A stretch of DNA of 64,000 bases from Metallyticus violacea (GCA_030762175.1 CM060831.1:80631001-80695000); one strand, 5' to 3'. Counted from the stretch's first letter, positions 34,851-45,063 are shown. A program made the numbers and translations. The notes: generated from the sequence alone by a model not told the origin.

Positions 34851-35214
34851 GTCCAGATAGGCCACTCGCAGATGAAAGGAAATTATGTTAACATAACTCC
34901 TTTAAACTTACAACTGGAGCCAAGAGTACGAGTTAAAACAATAATATACTGCGAGAACTTGCGTTTATTATTGGACTGGTTTTATAGGCAACAGAGCCAG
35001 AATTGATAGCAGGCTGGTTTAATAATCAGCCTGTGTGTGCTTGTTGCCTACCTACCCTGTTGGGTTCAACCGCAGGAGAGGAATGAGGTTGTAGGTTGTT
35101 TCTAATGGGGGTGTGGAGAGATACTAAAACTTCTCCGTGCTGATATTGGCGAATTTGACATCCTTGAGTGTAGAGTGAAATGTACAGGCTGTTAACTGTA
35201 CCCCTACCGATAGC
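34851..35214. other. intergenic DNA
   Basis: I see nothing recognisable except a diffuse boundary with the LINE tail. Confidence 0.4.
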
Positions 35215-35614
35215 TGAATTGTTTTATATTTTGCATTTTGTATTTTAGGAGAGTAGGTCTAAGCTAGTATGGCCTATCCCCCAGTTAAACTGGCAACTAA
35301 GGCAGCTTAGCGCGTCTGGGCGACGATATCGTCTGCAGCCGAATGGTGGGCCGGGTTAGTAACCTAGGTGCTGGCCTAATGCAAAAGCCTCCGGGTGGCA
35401 CAGACCTCTGTGTTCACCCCTGATCCTGGGTTGTTTGCCCACTATGAGATGTAGCTGGGTTTTACCCGCCAGTAGCCAGTTGAAGTCACCTGGGACTTCC
35501 CCAAGGTGGTTGTCAAATAGTCAGCAGTAGGTGCCTAGCCGCTTGCGGCTTTACCTGCTCGATGAACGTAGGAATTCAAAGATAAAACAGGAAGAAGGTT
35601 TGTGACAAAATGGT

Positions 35615-36011
35615 GCCAACGGCACGTGGTGTTCCCAGGCGGTCATCCATCCAATTACTGATCACGCCCAATGCTGCTGTTGGTCCTGGTGGTGTAGTGG
35701 TTACCATATTTGCTTCCTAAACCCAAGATTGCGGGTTCGAACCCGGCTAGGACCGATGGATTTTTTCGGGGCGTAAAACTCCTAAATATGGCTTCCTTCG
35801 GAAGGGAAGTAAAGCCGTGGGTCCCGTGTCGTACATTTACGGCACGAAAAAGAACCTCAAGCCTGAAAGAGAGGCCTCTGAGCAAAATAAGTCGGCCGTT
35901 TCACTCCCTGAGTTGAATGGAACGCTGATGACCTGAGATGTTAAAGAGCGTCCATAAATCAATCAAAAAAAAAAAAAAAAACCCCAATGCTGCTTAACCC
36001 GTGTCGGTGTC
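35615..36011 (-). repeat. 5S rRNA 3' half, split by a SINE
   Basis: On the minus strand, 'acaccgacacgggttaagca' then 'gcattggg' continues, after removal of the SINE, as 'cgtgatcagtaattggatgg' and 'atgaccgcctgggaacacca', ending 'cgtgccgttggc'. That covers the 5S 3' half right through its 3' terminus. The 5' half of 5S is absent. It is therefore a 5S-derived module of the LINE and not a 5S gene. Confidence 0.82.
35679..35982 (+). repeat. SINE A, full length, nested in 5S-like module
   Basis: The copy is complete, with A box 'tggtgtagtggttaccat', B box 'gggttcgaacccgg' and a tail ending in about 17 A. A perfect 12-bp target duplication, 'cccaatgctgct', flanks it at 35667-35678 and 35983-35994. 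Confidence 0.95.
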
Positions 36012-36533
36012 TTCAGCATAGTTTGCTGTTGGCCGGTTAACTGGAGAGAGTTTGAAAAGAGAAATTGAACAACCCAAGGAACCGAAGCTAGTTTTCTGTT
36101 GGGCCAAGGTGTGTCGGTGGCCATACCTAGGTTGGGCGGTTGCCCGGCCTAACCTGATGGTTTCAGAAATGTTTCATCCCATCAAGTCCTTGGGAAGCCT
36201 TTAAGGTCTGCATCTTCTAGAGACCCTGTGTTCGTAGTCCTCTAGTGATCTTACTAGTTCGGGATGATATCATGGAGCACCCGGGCTGCTCTTTCCTGTA
36301 CGACGTCCATGATATACGGAACATTGGAGTGGTCGTGTAGGATGTGGGCTGGGCGTGTCGTACACAATTCTTAACGCCCAGTTCTGCAGGAGCTGAATTT
36401 TGCGGATCGTGGTCAGAGCCGCGGCTCTCCAAATTTCACAGCCGTACCTTACTTTTAGAACATTAATTATCTTGAAATTATTTCACAGAAAACCATCTCT
36501 TTCCAATTTACCTCGTCCTCATATCCTTCTTAA

Positions 36534-36935
36534 CGCCCTAAATGTAAAACCTGTGCACTAATTATGCCGTGCAATTCATTCCGCAGCCCTAATCTATCCA
36601 GAGAATTTAACATTTCTTCATTTGCTACTTGTTCTTCCAAGAACGTCGTATATATGTTATTTTGTAAGCTTTGCAAAACATTTTATATTGGTTTAACTTC
36701 TACTGTTGTTTCGCTATGTATGAACAATCATAGACGTTCTGTTAAAATCAAGTCTCCCTTGCCGGTTGACCAACATGCCTTATCTCACTGTAAGGATTTT
36801 GATGATGCTTTCAATTTAACACTTATTTATGCGTTACCTACACAATGCTCTGAAAGTTTACTCAGAGATAGAGAAATGGTAGATATATTTTTACATAAAG
36901 CGCTTATATCACCGGGTTTAAATCTTACGTATTAA
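36534..36935 (+). pseudogene. Penelope-like element GIY-YIG endonuclease domain
   Basis: In one open frame from 36534: RPKCKTCALIMPCNSF, with the Cys-x2-Cys motif that precedes the endonuclease in many Penelope-like elements. Then come SSKNVVYMLFCKLCKTFYIG, with VYML and FYIG as the GIY-YIG pair around a Cys-x2-Cys, NNHRRSVK, RDREMVDIF with the catalytic Glu position, and a terminal SPGLNLTY. The reverse transcriptase part is missing upstream because the 5S-bearing LINE abuts it. The frame is intact for 133 codons, unlike most relics here. It is a different lineage from the copies at 7.7-8.9 kb. Confidence 0.8.
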
Positions 36936-37029
36936 TATATTTTTATATTCTCTCTCTCGCTCACTCTTATTATTTCTTTAATCTGTTTCCATTAATTACG
37001 TTACCTTCGATATTAAATATTTATTTTTA

Positions 37030-37200
37030 CTACGTTCACTTGTCTTCTTGCTTTAGAAGGATACGAGCTATTCAAAATATTGCGGTACTAAATCTGTGAT
37101 TTTCTAAATACTTTATCCTTTTCTGCAATTTTTTTAATTTTAATTACATTGTTCATTGTGCTATTTTATTTTTCAATTTTATTTATATATATAATGTGTC
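37030..37200 (+). repeat. dispersed repeat shared with 50.14-50.29 kb (Penelope tail?)
   Basis: 'cacttgtcttcttgctttag' and later 'ttaattacattgttcattgt' followed by an A+T-rich end match 50143-50285. It lies just downstream of the GIY-YIG domain, so it is probably that element's non-coding 3' end. Confidence 0.55.
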
Positions 37201-37714
37201 TCAGAATTCAACCACACAAATTGCAAGAATTGTGGAGGGGTCCTAGATAAACATTTTGAGAGGAATTTATGATCCTTTTTGTAAATTTTCAAAGTTTTGG
37301 CGCTTTTTCGAAATCGGATATCCGGCTGATACGTTAAATGTACAGAATGCTCACGTTCTGCTCAAGTTGTCGGGAAAAGGCAGTGTGAGTCACATTCACT
37401 ACACAGCGAAATTAAATGGGAAACTGTGATGTAACAATGTAAAACACAAAGTAAATAATTGATACGGGAAAAGGCGTACGCTTTATAACAGTATAAAATT
37501 TGCCATTTTTTTTAAAACTAAGCTAAGCTAAGCTAAACTTGCAACCTATGCGCTAACAGTTTATCTTTTGCATTTTTTTAAAACCTAAGCTAACCTAACT
37601 TAAATTTGCATCGTAGCTACGTGAAATAAAAGTAAAATTGTAATTGTGATTCCTAAAAAGGTAATATTTATTGTACTAAGAAAAGTGTAGACAAATTATG
37701 AAGATTAAAAAAAA
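37201..37714. other. unclassified DNA, possible unknown repeat
   Basis: I see no coding potential. The stretch 'aagctaagctaagctaaact' near 37520 is a short low-complexity tract. Confidence 0.35.
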
Positions 37715-37793
37715 ATTAGCAGGGAAAAGAACCCACTACTTTCCCGTTGGTTAGCACGACGCTCTAGCCAACTGAGTCACAAGGCCGCTTTAA
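37715..37793 (-). repeat. tRNA-like sequence, degenerate
   Basis: The minus strand reads 'gactcagttggctagagcgt' as a D-arm/A-box and 'gtgggttcttttccc' as a decayed T-arm/B-box. The acceptor ends do not pair and the anticodon stem is poor. It is a tRNA pseudogene or the head of another SINE, not a working tRNA. Confidence 0.45.
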
Positions 37794-38317
37794 CAACATG
37801 GTAATTATTCGCCTACATTAGTTGACCGAAATTGAGCTCGGTTTCTTCGCTGCCCTCCGCTGCCGTTCGTGAAAGGTGGTGTGACAAGTAATCCTGTACA
37901 GTTAAGTTGTAAACATACTATTTTTGTACTATATCCCCACTCTCTAGTTATAAACAATAGGCCTAATTCTGATTATGTAAAACAGATCTTTGACTACTAA
38001 ACATTTTAGCTCGCCTTACAAAGCAGTAACCCTCTTCAACACTGCTTTCAGACTGTAAGCAGAAAAAGCAGCATTTAGCGAATTTATGCATGCGACCGTT
38101 GTCAGCGCTTGGGCCAGACTCCACGTATCTGAGCACCAGCTAATCCGAGACCTTGTTTGCAGTGTCGACAAGTACAGAATTTATTACTCGGTCATAACAA
38201 TTTACAACAAATACTGGTTGGATTAGCGCTTGGAAATTTCCTGGACCACCTGCTATTGCTGGAGCAGATTGACCTGCAATGTGTTTATCTATTGCATAGT
38301 AAATTCTCTGCATAAAA
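37794..38317. other. intergenic DNA
   Basis: I see nothing recognisable. Confidence 0.4.
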
Positions 38318-38912
38318 ACGTATACTAAACGAATGAAATTCGTTAATTTCTATTTAGTCGCAACAAAGCTGTCTGTCTCGTGTTTCATTCTTGGTACACA
38401 TTGTTAATGTTCTTATCTGTAGCTTTAATCTTTTCATATTCTTGACTATGTATGTGTTCCTTTAAACCATTACAATTATATTATTGAGTATTGTCATAAA
38501 GGTCAACAAACAAACAAAAGACATACATTGTAATATCCTTATCTGATACGTGAAATCTATACAAATGAGCTTACTAGATTTATACGATTTAAAACGAATT
38601 ACCGACGAATATTTGTTATTTGAGTTGAAAATTAGTCATTACCTAACATTAAAACATGTGCAAACGAACTTATTAAATTTATATAATTAAAAACATATTA
38701 TCAATGAATGTTTGGAGCTTCAAATCAAATGTTATAGTCTTCATGTTACATAATATCATACGTTAATGAGCTTCTTAAATTAACATGGCTAAATAGCTAT
38801 ATTAAATGTTGGTGCTTTAGCTAATATAAAACATATGAAAATGAACTTATATTAATATAATTAAACAACTGCTATGAATGAGTATTTAGGGCCTTAAACC
38901 GGATATTTTCCG
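38318..38912 (+). repeat. tandem-monomer repeat, copy 1
   Basis: About 600 bp is inverted relative to 61281-61944. The second half contains degenerate monomers of about 100 bp, anchored by 'aaatgagctta' (38563), 'aaacgaactta' (38662), 'ttaatgagctt' (38763) and 'aaaatgaactta' (38838). One monomer is shortened to 75 bp. The shared unique leader includes 'gtcgcaacaaagctgtctgt'. Confidence 0.8.
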
Positions 38913-39770
38913 CTTCAAATGAGTCATTTTCAGCTCAATCTGACAACCCCATTCATCTTTGTTCTCTTAAAAGATCGGAATGTGTACAACAAGCCCAATT
39001 CATAACGCGGAAGCCTTGCTTGTGATTTAATTGTATTGCTGCTGTGGTTAATGTTATTCTTATGTTTATACAGTGAATAGTTGATGTAGTGAAGTTCTGC
39101 AACGCATTACGCTTTCTGTTATACAGTCCGAAACGTATTTTGAGAATCACCAACACTTCCTTCGTACGACTGTCAGGCGGGGGTAAAATCTTGTTTCTAA
39201 AAATCGTATGCACCGATGAAGAAAGGAATAGAAAGAGGTTAAACAACGCTAGTCCCCTATTGCGTGGAGGGCTTCGCATTAACTGTTCAATTTCCTAGCA
39301 ACGGGTTAGCAACCAAATGACATTTCGTGACGTCATTGTGACCTTGCGTGTTTAATCGACATTGTGACATACATCAGTGCACCTTATGAAGGACTCGGGA
39401 GAACAGAATTGCGGAATGAACAGCTATTCTCCACTCTTATCTGTGCTCTCTTTTTCTTCCTTTTCCCCCTTTTTGCTTTGTCCCTGAAATAAATTAATTC
39501 AGGAACTTGATGCTTCTTACCGTCATTTTAATTTAGTTAAGAAGATCTTTTTTGAAATTGTGTACGGCAGGGCACATATAAAAGGCAATAAAGACAGGAA
39601 AGAAGATTTCTAGCCTTTACATTGGAAATTATTAGATACATGGTGTGTAAAAATTGTGGTAGTATGAAAGAGAAGGACAAAACTTTCAGGATATAGAAAT
39701 GACGCCACGAATAGTAACTGCTTTATGTGGTTTAGATATAAGCTTATCATGCTACTAGCCCTTTTCTAGT
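38913..39770. other. intergenic DNA
   Basis: I see no recognisable gene. Overlapping open frames at 38953-39298 have no motif. Confidence 0.4.
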
Positions 39771-39815
39771 TTCCATCCATTTTCATGAAATAAAGCTTAG
39801 TTGTAAATGAAAGCT
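39771..39815 (+). repeat. 45-bp direct repeat (pair with 43121-43165)
   Basis: 'tttccatccattttcatgaa' and 'taaagcttagttgtaaatga' recur at 43121 with very few changes. The M9 mariner inserted right at its end. Confidence 0.75.
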
Positions 39816-39818
39816 ATA

Positions 39819-41082
39819 CCAGGTGCATTCAAGTTATAACACCTTGGATAAACCTCAGGCCTGAAAACAGAAACATGTGGTTTGTTTTAAAAAACGCGGG
39901 CACTCGTTGTCAATGCGTGACAGAGATGGCAGCACTGTATGTCACATAAAACTCTAGCAGCAACGGCGAGAATGAGGGCCGCTTTTGATTCTTCAAAATG
40001 ACGACGTTTTCATTATAAGAACGACGTATAATAATTTGTTTTCTCCATTTGCGTGTCTCAACACCGACTGAAATTCATCGCCAGTTGAGTGAGACATGTG
40101 GTGATTGTGTCATGGATGTGTGTAATGTGCGTTCATGGGTGCGACAGTTCAAGGAAGGCCGATCGCACCAGGCAACCTCGGCTTCGCACAAGCCGGTCTG
40201 ACGACATGATCGAGCGTGTGGAGAAAGTTGTTTTGCAGTGTGGAACACATCGCCTCCAAAGTTGGCATTTCCGTGAGATCTGTGCACACAATCTGCATGA
40301 AAACCTGAAAATGTGAAAAGTGTCCTCCAGGTGGGTGTCACGAATGCTGACGGACGACCACAAGGCTGCGAGCGTGGCATGTTGCGTAATGACGACAAGA
40401 ATGGAACGTTCTTTTCATCGACTGTGACAATGAATGAGACATGGATGCCGTTTTTCAATCCTAAAACGAAGCCCCAGTCTGCTCAATAGAAGCACTAAAA
40501 TTCACCGCCACCAAAAACTTTCGGGTAAGCGCCAGTACTGAAAAAATGATGATGGTCATGTTCTGGGACAGCGAGGGAGTAATTCTTACTTATTACTTTC
40601 CAAAGGGCACTACGGTGACAGGTGCATTCTACGAAGATGTTTTGAAGAAGAAACTCCTTCCAGCATCGCGTGAAGAACGGCCGGAAAAGGCTGCACGTGT
40701 GCTCTTTCATCAAGACAACGCCCCAGCACATCCAGCGAACGTGACGCAGCAGTTTCTTCATGAAAACAACTTTGAGGTGATTTCCCATGCTCCCTATTAA
40801 CCTGATCTGGGTCCTAGTGAATTTTGGCTGTTTCCAAAGATGAAAGACACTCTCCGTGGTTGCACATTCACTAGCCGTGCCGCTGTTGCATCAGCGATTT
40901 TCCAGTGGTCAAAACAGACTCCTACAGAAGCGTTTGCAGCGGCCATGGAATCATGGCGTCCACGTTGTGATAAATGTGTACGGCTGCAGGAGAATACGTC
41001 GAGAAGTGACACAAGTTCCATAGTTTTCGTGTGATTAGTTAGTGAGGGGAAAAAAATGGAAGTGTTGTAACGTGAATGCAGC
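39819..41082 (+). mobile_element. mariner element M9
   Basis: The left end 'ccaggtgcattcaagttata' has TA before it (39817-39818). The right end on the minus strand reads 'gctgcattcacgttacaaca', an eroded complement. Its 1.26 kb length fits mariner. This is a fourth subfamily in the window. Confidence 0.8.
39998..41034 (+). pseudogene. mariner transposase, broken (M9)
   Basis: Plus frames give an N-terminal LRVSTPTEIHRQLSE and CNVRSWVRQFKEGRS (helix-turn-helix). Next is TMNETWMPFFNPKTK, where the family has a catalytic Asp before ET but here reads Asn. Then comes MMVMFWDSEGVIL, and VLFHQDNAPAH with the second Asp. A stop sits where Ser precedes PDL in the SPDL block (near 40798). The third acidic position is Glu in GPSEFWLFP, with 34 residues between the pair. 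SWRPRCDKCVRLQ ends the frame. Several stops and shifts lie in the first half, so it is inactive. Confidence 0.85.
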
Positions 41083-41339
41083 ACACGTGACGTGACGTAA
41101 ATAATGCAACCAGGCAATCTTCTCTAAACCTGTGAAGATGGTTACAAACCATAGGCTGCCAGATATCCGAAATTCAAAAAAATACATGGTTACTTAAAAT
41201 AAACGTGGGCGTTTTTAAAAATCACAGCATGCAGTAAATTGAGATATTAATGCAAATGCTATTTTATCATGCAGAAAAACTCTTAAATATTTGTTTATTT
41301 GTGTATAAATAAACACATCGAACGTGATCTCACGCATAA
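41083..41339. other. intergenic DNA
   Basis: I see nothing recognisable. Confidence 0.4.
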
Positions 41340-41405
41340 CATACCTGGCACTTATTTGCCGGGATTAACGTTGAAACATGGGCTTTTGCCCTTCTTCAGG
41401 TAGAA
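41340..41405 (-). repeat. hairpin motif like Penelope element tails
   Basis: The minus strand reads 'cctgaagaagggc', 'aaaa', 'gccc' then 'atgtttcaacg'. Related phrases end many Penelope-like elements. No coding part is recognisable next to it, so assignment is tentative. Confidence 0.35.
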
Positions 41406-42060
41406 GATAGAAACTTAATAGCTTGCAGGCGAACCAAAACAAACAGCAGGTCTGACAGGGTCTACTGCCAACCTCACAAAAGAAATTAAATATGACAATC
41501 TTATGAAATAGAGAATACATATTATTAAGAAATAATAACAGGAGGGACGTTTGAAGTAGCCCCTACTTGTTGTGAAGGACTGTGTCCGGATATAAACATG
41601 TTCAAAACTTTTGTACTGTTGAAATATTCTTTGTTTTGCACAATATGGAAATCTATTAAAATGTCTCTTATTTCGTATCTTACAATCTATAGATAAAATT
41701 TGGCAAACCAGTGCCACTGTTATGTCTGCAGAAGAAGGCTTATTTAGCATCCGTGCAAAAATGGTTAAGGCACATTGTAGAGACAAAATGGCCATTTTCT
41801 TGCTGAACTTTTACAGAATACAAGCTGAGTTTTCCGAAAAAGTATACTGTCTATCCAAATAAACATTTTACCACTTATTGAGTAATTATTCATAAATTGA
41901 AAACCTTTTCTTATATTTTGACTAACTTTAATTTTATTTTTATATTTATTTTAATACACCAGACAAAATATAAAATTTTTAACATTTTTGTTGCTTTAGA
42001 TGCACTTTTCCCACATCGTCTAATTTTAAAATCAGTTTAAAAACACGATACTTAATATTG
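41406..42060. other. intergenic DNA with unrecognised open frame
   Basis: A 126-codon minus-strand open frame (41415-41795) is present. It has no recognisable domain, is not obviously a retroelement, and lacks clear splice or poly(A) context. I do not call it a gene. Confidence 0.35.
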
Positions 42061-42063
42061 ATT

Positions 42064-42332
42064 TTTTTTAATTGATTTATTTACGGACGCTCTTTAACAT
42101 CTCAGTTCATCAGCGTCCCATTCTATTCAGGGCTTGAAACGGCCGACAAATTTTGCTCAGAGGCCTCTCAGGCTTGAGGTTCTTTTTCGTGCCGTAAATG
42201 CACGACACGGGACCCATGGCTTTACTTCCCTTCCGAAGGAAGCCATACTTAGGATTTTTATGCCCGAAAAATTAATTTTTTTACGCTAGTATGATAACCA
42301 CTACACAATCAGGACCGACAATATATGAAATA
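42064..42332 (-). repeat. SINE A with deleted B-box region
   Basis: The minus orientation copy runs from tail 'ttgatttatttacggacgct' to head 'ccactacacaatcaggacc'. About 40 bp around the B box is replaced by an A+T-rich stretch, so it lacks a usable internal promoter. Confidence 0.9.
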
Positions 42333-43120
42333 ATATATAACTTAAAGCAAAGGTTGACTTTTTAAGTTCATATGTATGTGGTTTCATTATTTATGCAAAT
42401 TTAAAACTTCACTTTTTTTTTTCAGAAATCTCATGCATAAGTTGAAATCTTTCACCAGCTGTATAGAGCAATGTGTTTTCCACATACACATAATAATTTA
42501 TAGCTCTATCTTGCAGAGTTATTAAGAAAAGTAAGCTTAAATTTAAAAATGTGTAATTTACGACAAATGACGAAATAGATGAGTTTGAGTAACAGTGGTG
42601 GAAATATCTATATTGCCAACGAAAGAATTTAAATTCCGAGTGTATATATGTATGCGGTGTGTTGATCACATACCCCCCTCCAATACTGCACTCACCAATG
42701 ATATCACGTGATGGAGGTAGCAGACATCATGGTAAGCTTAGCCCCAGTAGCTAGGGGTTGTAAAAAGGTATAGAAGAAGTAATTAATATTTTTCTCCAAA
42801 AATCTGAAAGCTGTGGAAAAGGGAATGTAGCAGCCAGCTCGCCATATTTCAATGTCCATATAAATTCCGCAAACACAGACACTATAATCTGTAAACTACG
42901 TAGTTTCATGTTGTGCATAGTGCCAAAAACCAATTTTTTTAAACCCAAAATCTCTACCAAATGTTCTTAAGAAATATAAAGTCGTTTGTGAAATATAAAC
43001 ATTTTAAGTTTTTAAGGAATGAAAGCGAATGTAATTGCCAAATTTTTATAAATTAAATACAACAAAAAATGTTTGTACTACTTCGATTTCTGACAATCAA
43101 AAAATATAGGATTCACAAAG
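42333..43120. other. intergenic DNA
   Basis: I see no recognisable gene or repeat. Short minus-strand open frames have no motif. Confidence 0.4.
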
Positions 43121-43165
43121 TTTCCATCCATTTTCATGAACTAAAGCTTAGTTGTAAATGAACTT
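43121..43165 (+). repeat. 45-bp direct repeat (pair with 39771-39815)
   Basis: 'tttccatccattttcatgaa' followed by 'ctaaagcttagttgtaaatg'. See the partner copy. Confidence 0.75.
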
Positions 43166-43246
43166 TATATAACATGTGGAAATACATATGTACTTCAATA
43201 TAACCGCGCCTTCCTTTTCAAAATTTTGTTTCATGAAGTCCTGAAA

Positions 43247-43318
43247 ACTTTGATGTCAATTTTCTAACTGCACTATTCCCTTTTTATTATAAGTCATGTA
43301 TTTTAAATGTAACATTTA

Positions 43319-43367
<49 letters not shown>

Positions 43368-43611
43368 ATTCAGTGTACATGTAGGGCATTTATATTAAAA
43401 CAATTACTTTGATAAGAGTTATTTAAATACAAGTGTTAAAGATGACATTTTATTTTGTGATAGAAGTACCAACAAGTTTATAATACACTATTTTAGACAG
43501 TCCTTAATATTTGTAAGTAAATTAATAATTTGATTACAGTAATTCTAAAACGTTCCTTGTTCGTGTATTTTTCACTAGAAGTAGTAGTAGGAAACATTAC
43601 CTAACTCTCTT
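43247..43611 (+). repeat. long inverted repeat, left arm
   Basis: This arm pairs with 46350-46778 in inverse orientation. Shared landmarks are 'ttttctaactgcactattcc', an (ATT)n block, 'tgtagggcatttatattaaa', 'atgacattttattttgtgat' and 'acgttccttgttcgtgtatt'. Confidence 0.85.
43317..43366. repeat. (ATT)n microsatellite
   Basis: About 16 ATT units, embedded in the left arm of the inverted repeat. Confidence 0.95.
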
Positions 43612-44464
43612 AATAAAATGTTAGGAATATCTCGGGGGGTGGTTTTGAAACCTATCTTAGTGGGGTAGAATTGCAAATTAAAGATTTTTTTATTGTTGTT
43701 ACATTTTTTATATAGTGTACCAAAATGCTCTATTAAAATATAATTTCCGCGCAGAAAGAAACTAATATAGTGCATTTGAGCTTGCGCAAATTGTTTTGGA
43801 TTTTCTTCCAGCTTGACATGATTCCATGTTTGCAAAACGCTAGCATATAAATATTTGTGCAATATCACTAATTGCATTATAGCCTGATTTGTGAGGAATG
43901 TAATGATAAATAAATACTTAATCCACTATAAAATAGGTAAGGAATTTAAAATTCAGACCAATAATCAACACATCACAAAAATTGGTATCACCGAATGTTA
44001 TAAATTCAGCTTCTAGCTGTTAAAAGAGTTAGTTTTAGTACTAGTACTTGCTCTGTACTCTTGCGCATGCGCATTCCTATCCGACTAGCGGTGCCATCTC
44101 TAGGTGCGATTGGGACTCGCACCTTGATTAACTGTCTACAAAACATACATGTATTGTATGATAAAACATGGGTACATATTCAGTGTCTCAGGCTACTTCT
44201 AAAAACAGACTAATTCGTCTCCTGTGCTACAGATAACTTTACTTTTCAGCAATTTTGGAGAGCATAAAAATTCAAGGAATACAATGAGAAGAAATAATAA
44301 ATTGAAAAGTCGCACTTATTTTTTTTCAAAAATATAAAACATTTCTCATTTGATATTTACATTGCTCAATGAATGTTTTCTTCAGAAACTCGCTGGTAAT
44401 TTAACCATCTTTGGGTGCTTCTCCATCAAATGAGAGTGAAGAAAATGATGGATACCGACACTGG
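43612..44464. other. intergenic DNA
   Basis: I see no recognisable gene. This is the start of the 2.7 kb spacer between the inverted arms. Confidence 0.4.
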
Positions 44465-44554
44465 TGGACCGCCACGGTGGCCGAGGTGTTAAGACGCGGA
44501 CTCGTGAACGGGAGTTCTGGGGTTAGAATCTCACCAGTACAGTCCTCCTTGATT

Positions 44555-44602
<48 letters not shown>

Positions 44603-44773
44603 CCTCAGTCCTCATAAATGGCAAATACCGGGGAGGCCCCTAAAACTTAGGACTAGAACGTTTCCTTCCTTTAAAAAAATCTTTCACAATATATCATTTC
44701 ACCTCATGTATCACCAGTGTCCACTACCTGTGGTGCCTCAGTAGTAAAAAAATGTGTTAAACACCATTAAAAA
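44465..44773 (+). repeat. SINE B, full length with long T tract
   Basis: The head 'gaccgccacggtggccgagg' is a Ser/Leu tRNA-like D-arm, and the B box is 'ggggttagaatctc'. A run of about 43 T (44559-44601) has replaced the region before 'cctcagtcctcataaatggc'. The 3' end is 'gttaaacaccattaaaaaaa'. Confidence 0.9.
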
Positions 44774-45024
44774 AAAACACAGGTGACTCGTTAAATGACG
44801 AACTCATGAGCAGGAGTTGGGGTTCTATCCCCACTAGGACCGTCCTCCTTGATTGAGATTTATTCCAGGTTTTCCTCAGCTCTCACAAATGGCAAATGTT
44901 GGGGAGGTATCCTAAACTAAGGTCAATAGCTCATTCAGACTTAAAATTCCTTTCCCCCAGTTTATCCTTTCAGCGCTTATGGTAGTTTAATAGTAAAAAG
45001 AGGCGTTAAACTTTGTTCAAAGAG
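44774..45024 (+). repeat. SINE B, second tandem copy, 5'-eroded
   Basis: It follows the previous copy directly. B box 'ggggttctatccccac', then 'ccaggttttcctcagc', 'aaatggcaaatg' and 'gcgttaaactttgtt'. It is more diverged than its neighbour. Confidence 0.85.
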
Positions 45025-45063
45025 AAAAAACATATATGGATGTTATCTTAATAGCGTGAGAGA

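Larger units (their letters stand above)
35215..36480 (-). mobile_element. jockey-like LINE 3' end with 5S segment, SINE-interrupted
   Basis: On the minus strand from 36480 it encodes VRYGCEIWRAAALTTIRKIQ then LLQNWALRIV, and after a frameshift AHILHDHSNVPYIMDVVQER. This is the C-terminus of a jockey-type reverse transcriptase. The 3' non-coding region holds a 5S-like stretch, split by a SINE A insertion, then 'catcgagcaggtaaagccgc' and 'cacagaggtctgtgccaccc'. It ends near 35215 in an A-rich 'aaaatacaaaatgcaaaata' tail. The layout matches the copy at 29045-29660. Confidence 0.78.

Noticed and set aside
35615..36011. Functional 5S rRNA gene
   Set aside because: Only the 3' half of 5S is present, split by a SINE and embedded in a LINE tail. 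The 29.4 kb copy likewise lacks the 5' half.
41415..41795. 126-codon minus-strand protein
   Set aside because: Some hydrophobic content but no coherent membrane topology or family motif. Possibly non-coding retroelement sequence.
44411..44744. Poly-phenylalanine frames
   Set aside because: They come from the 43-base T run inside SINE B.
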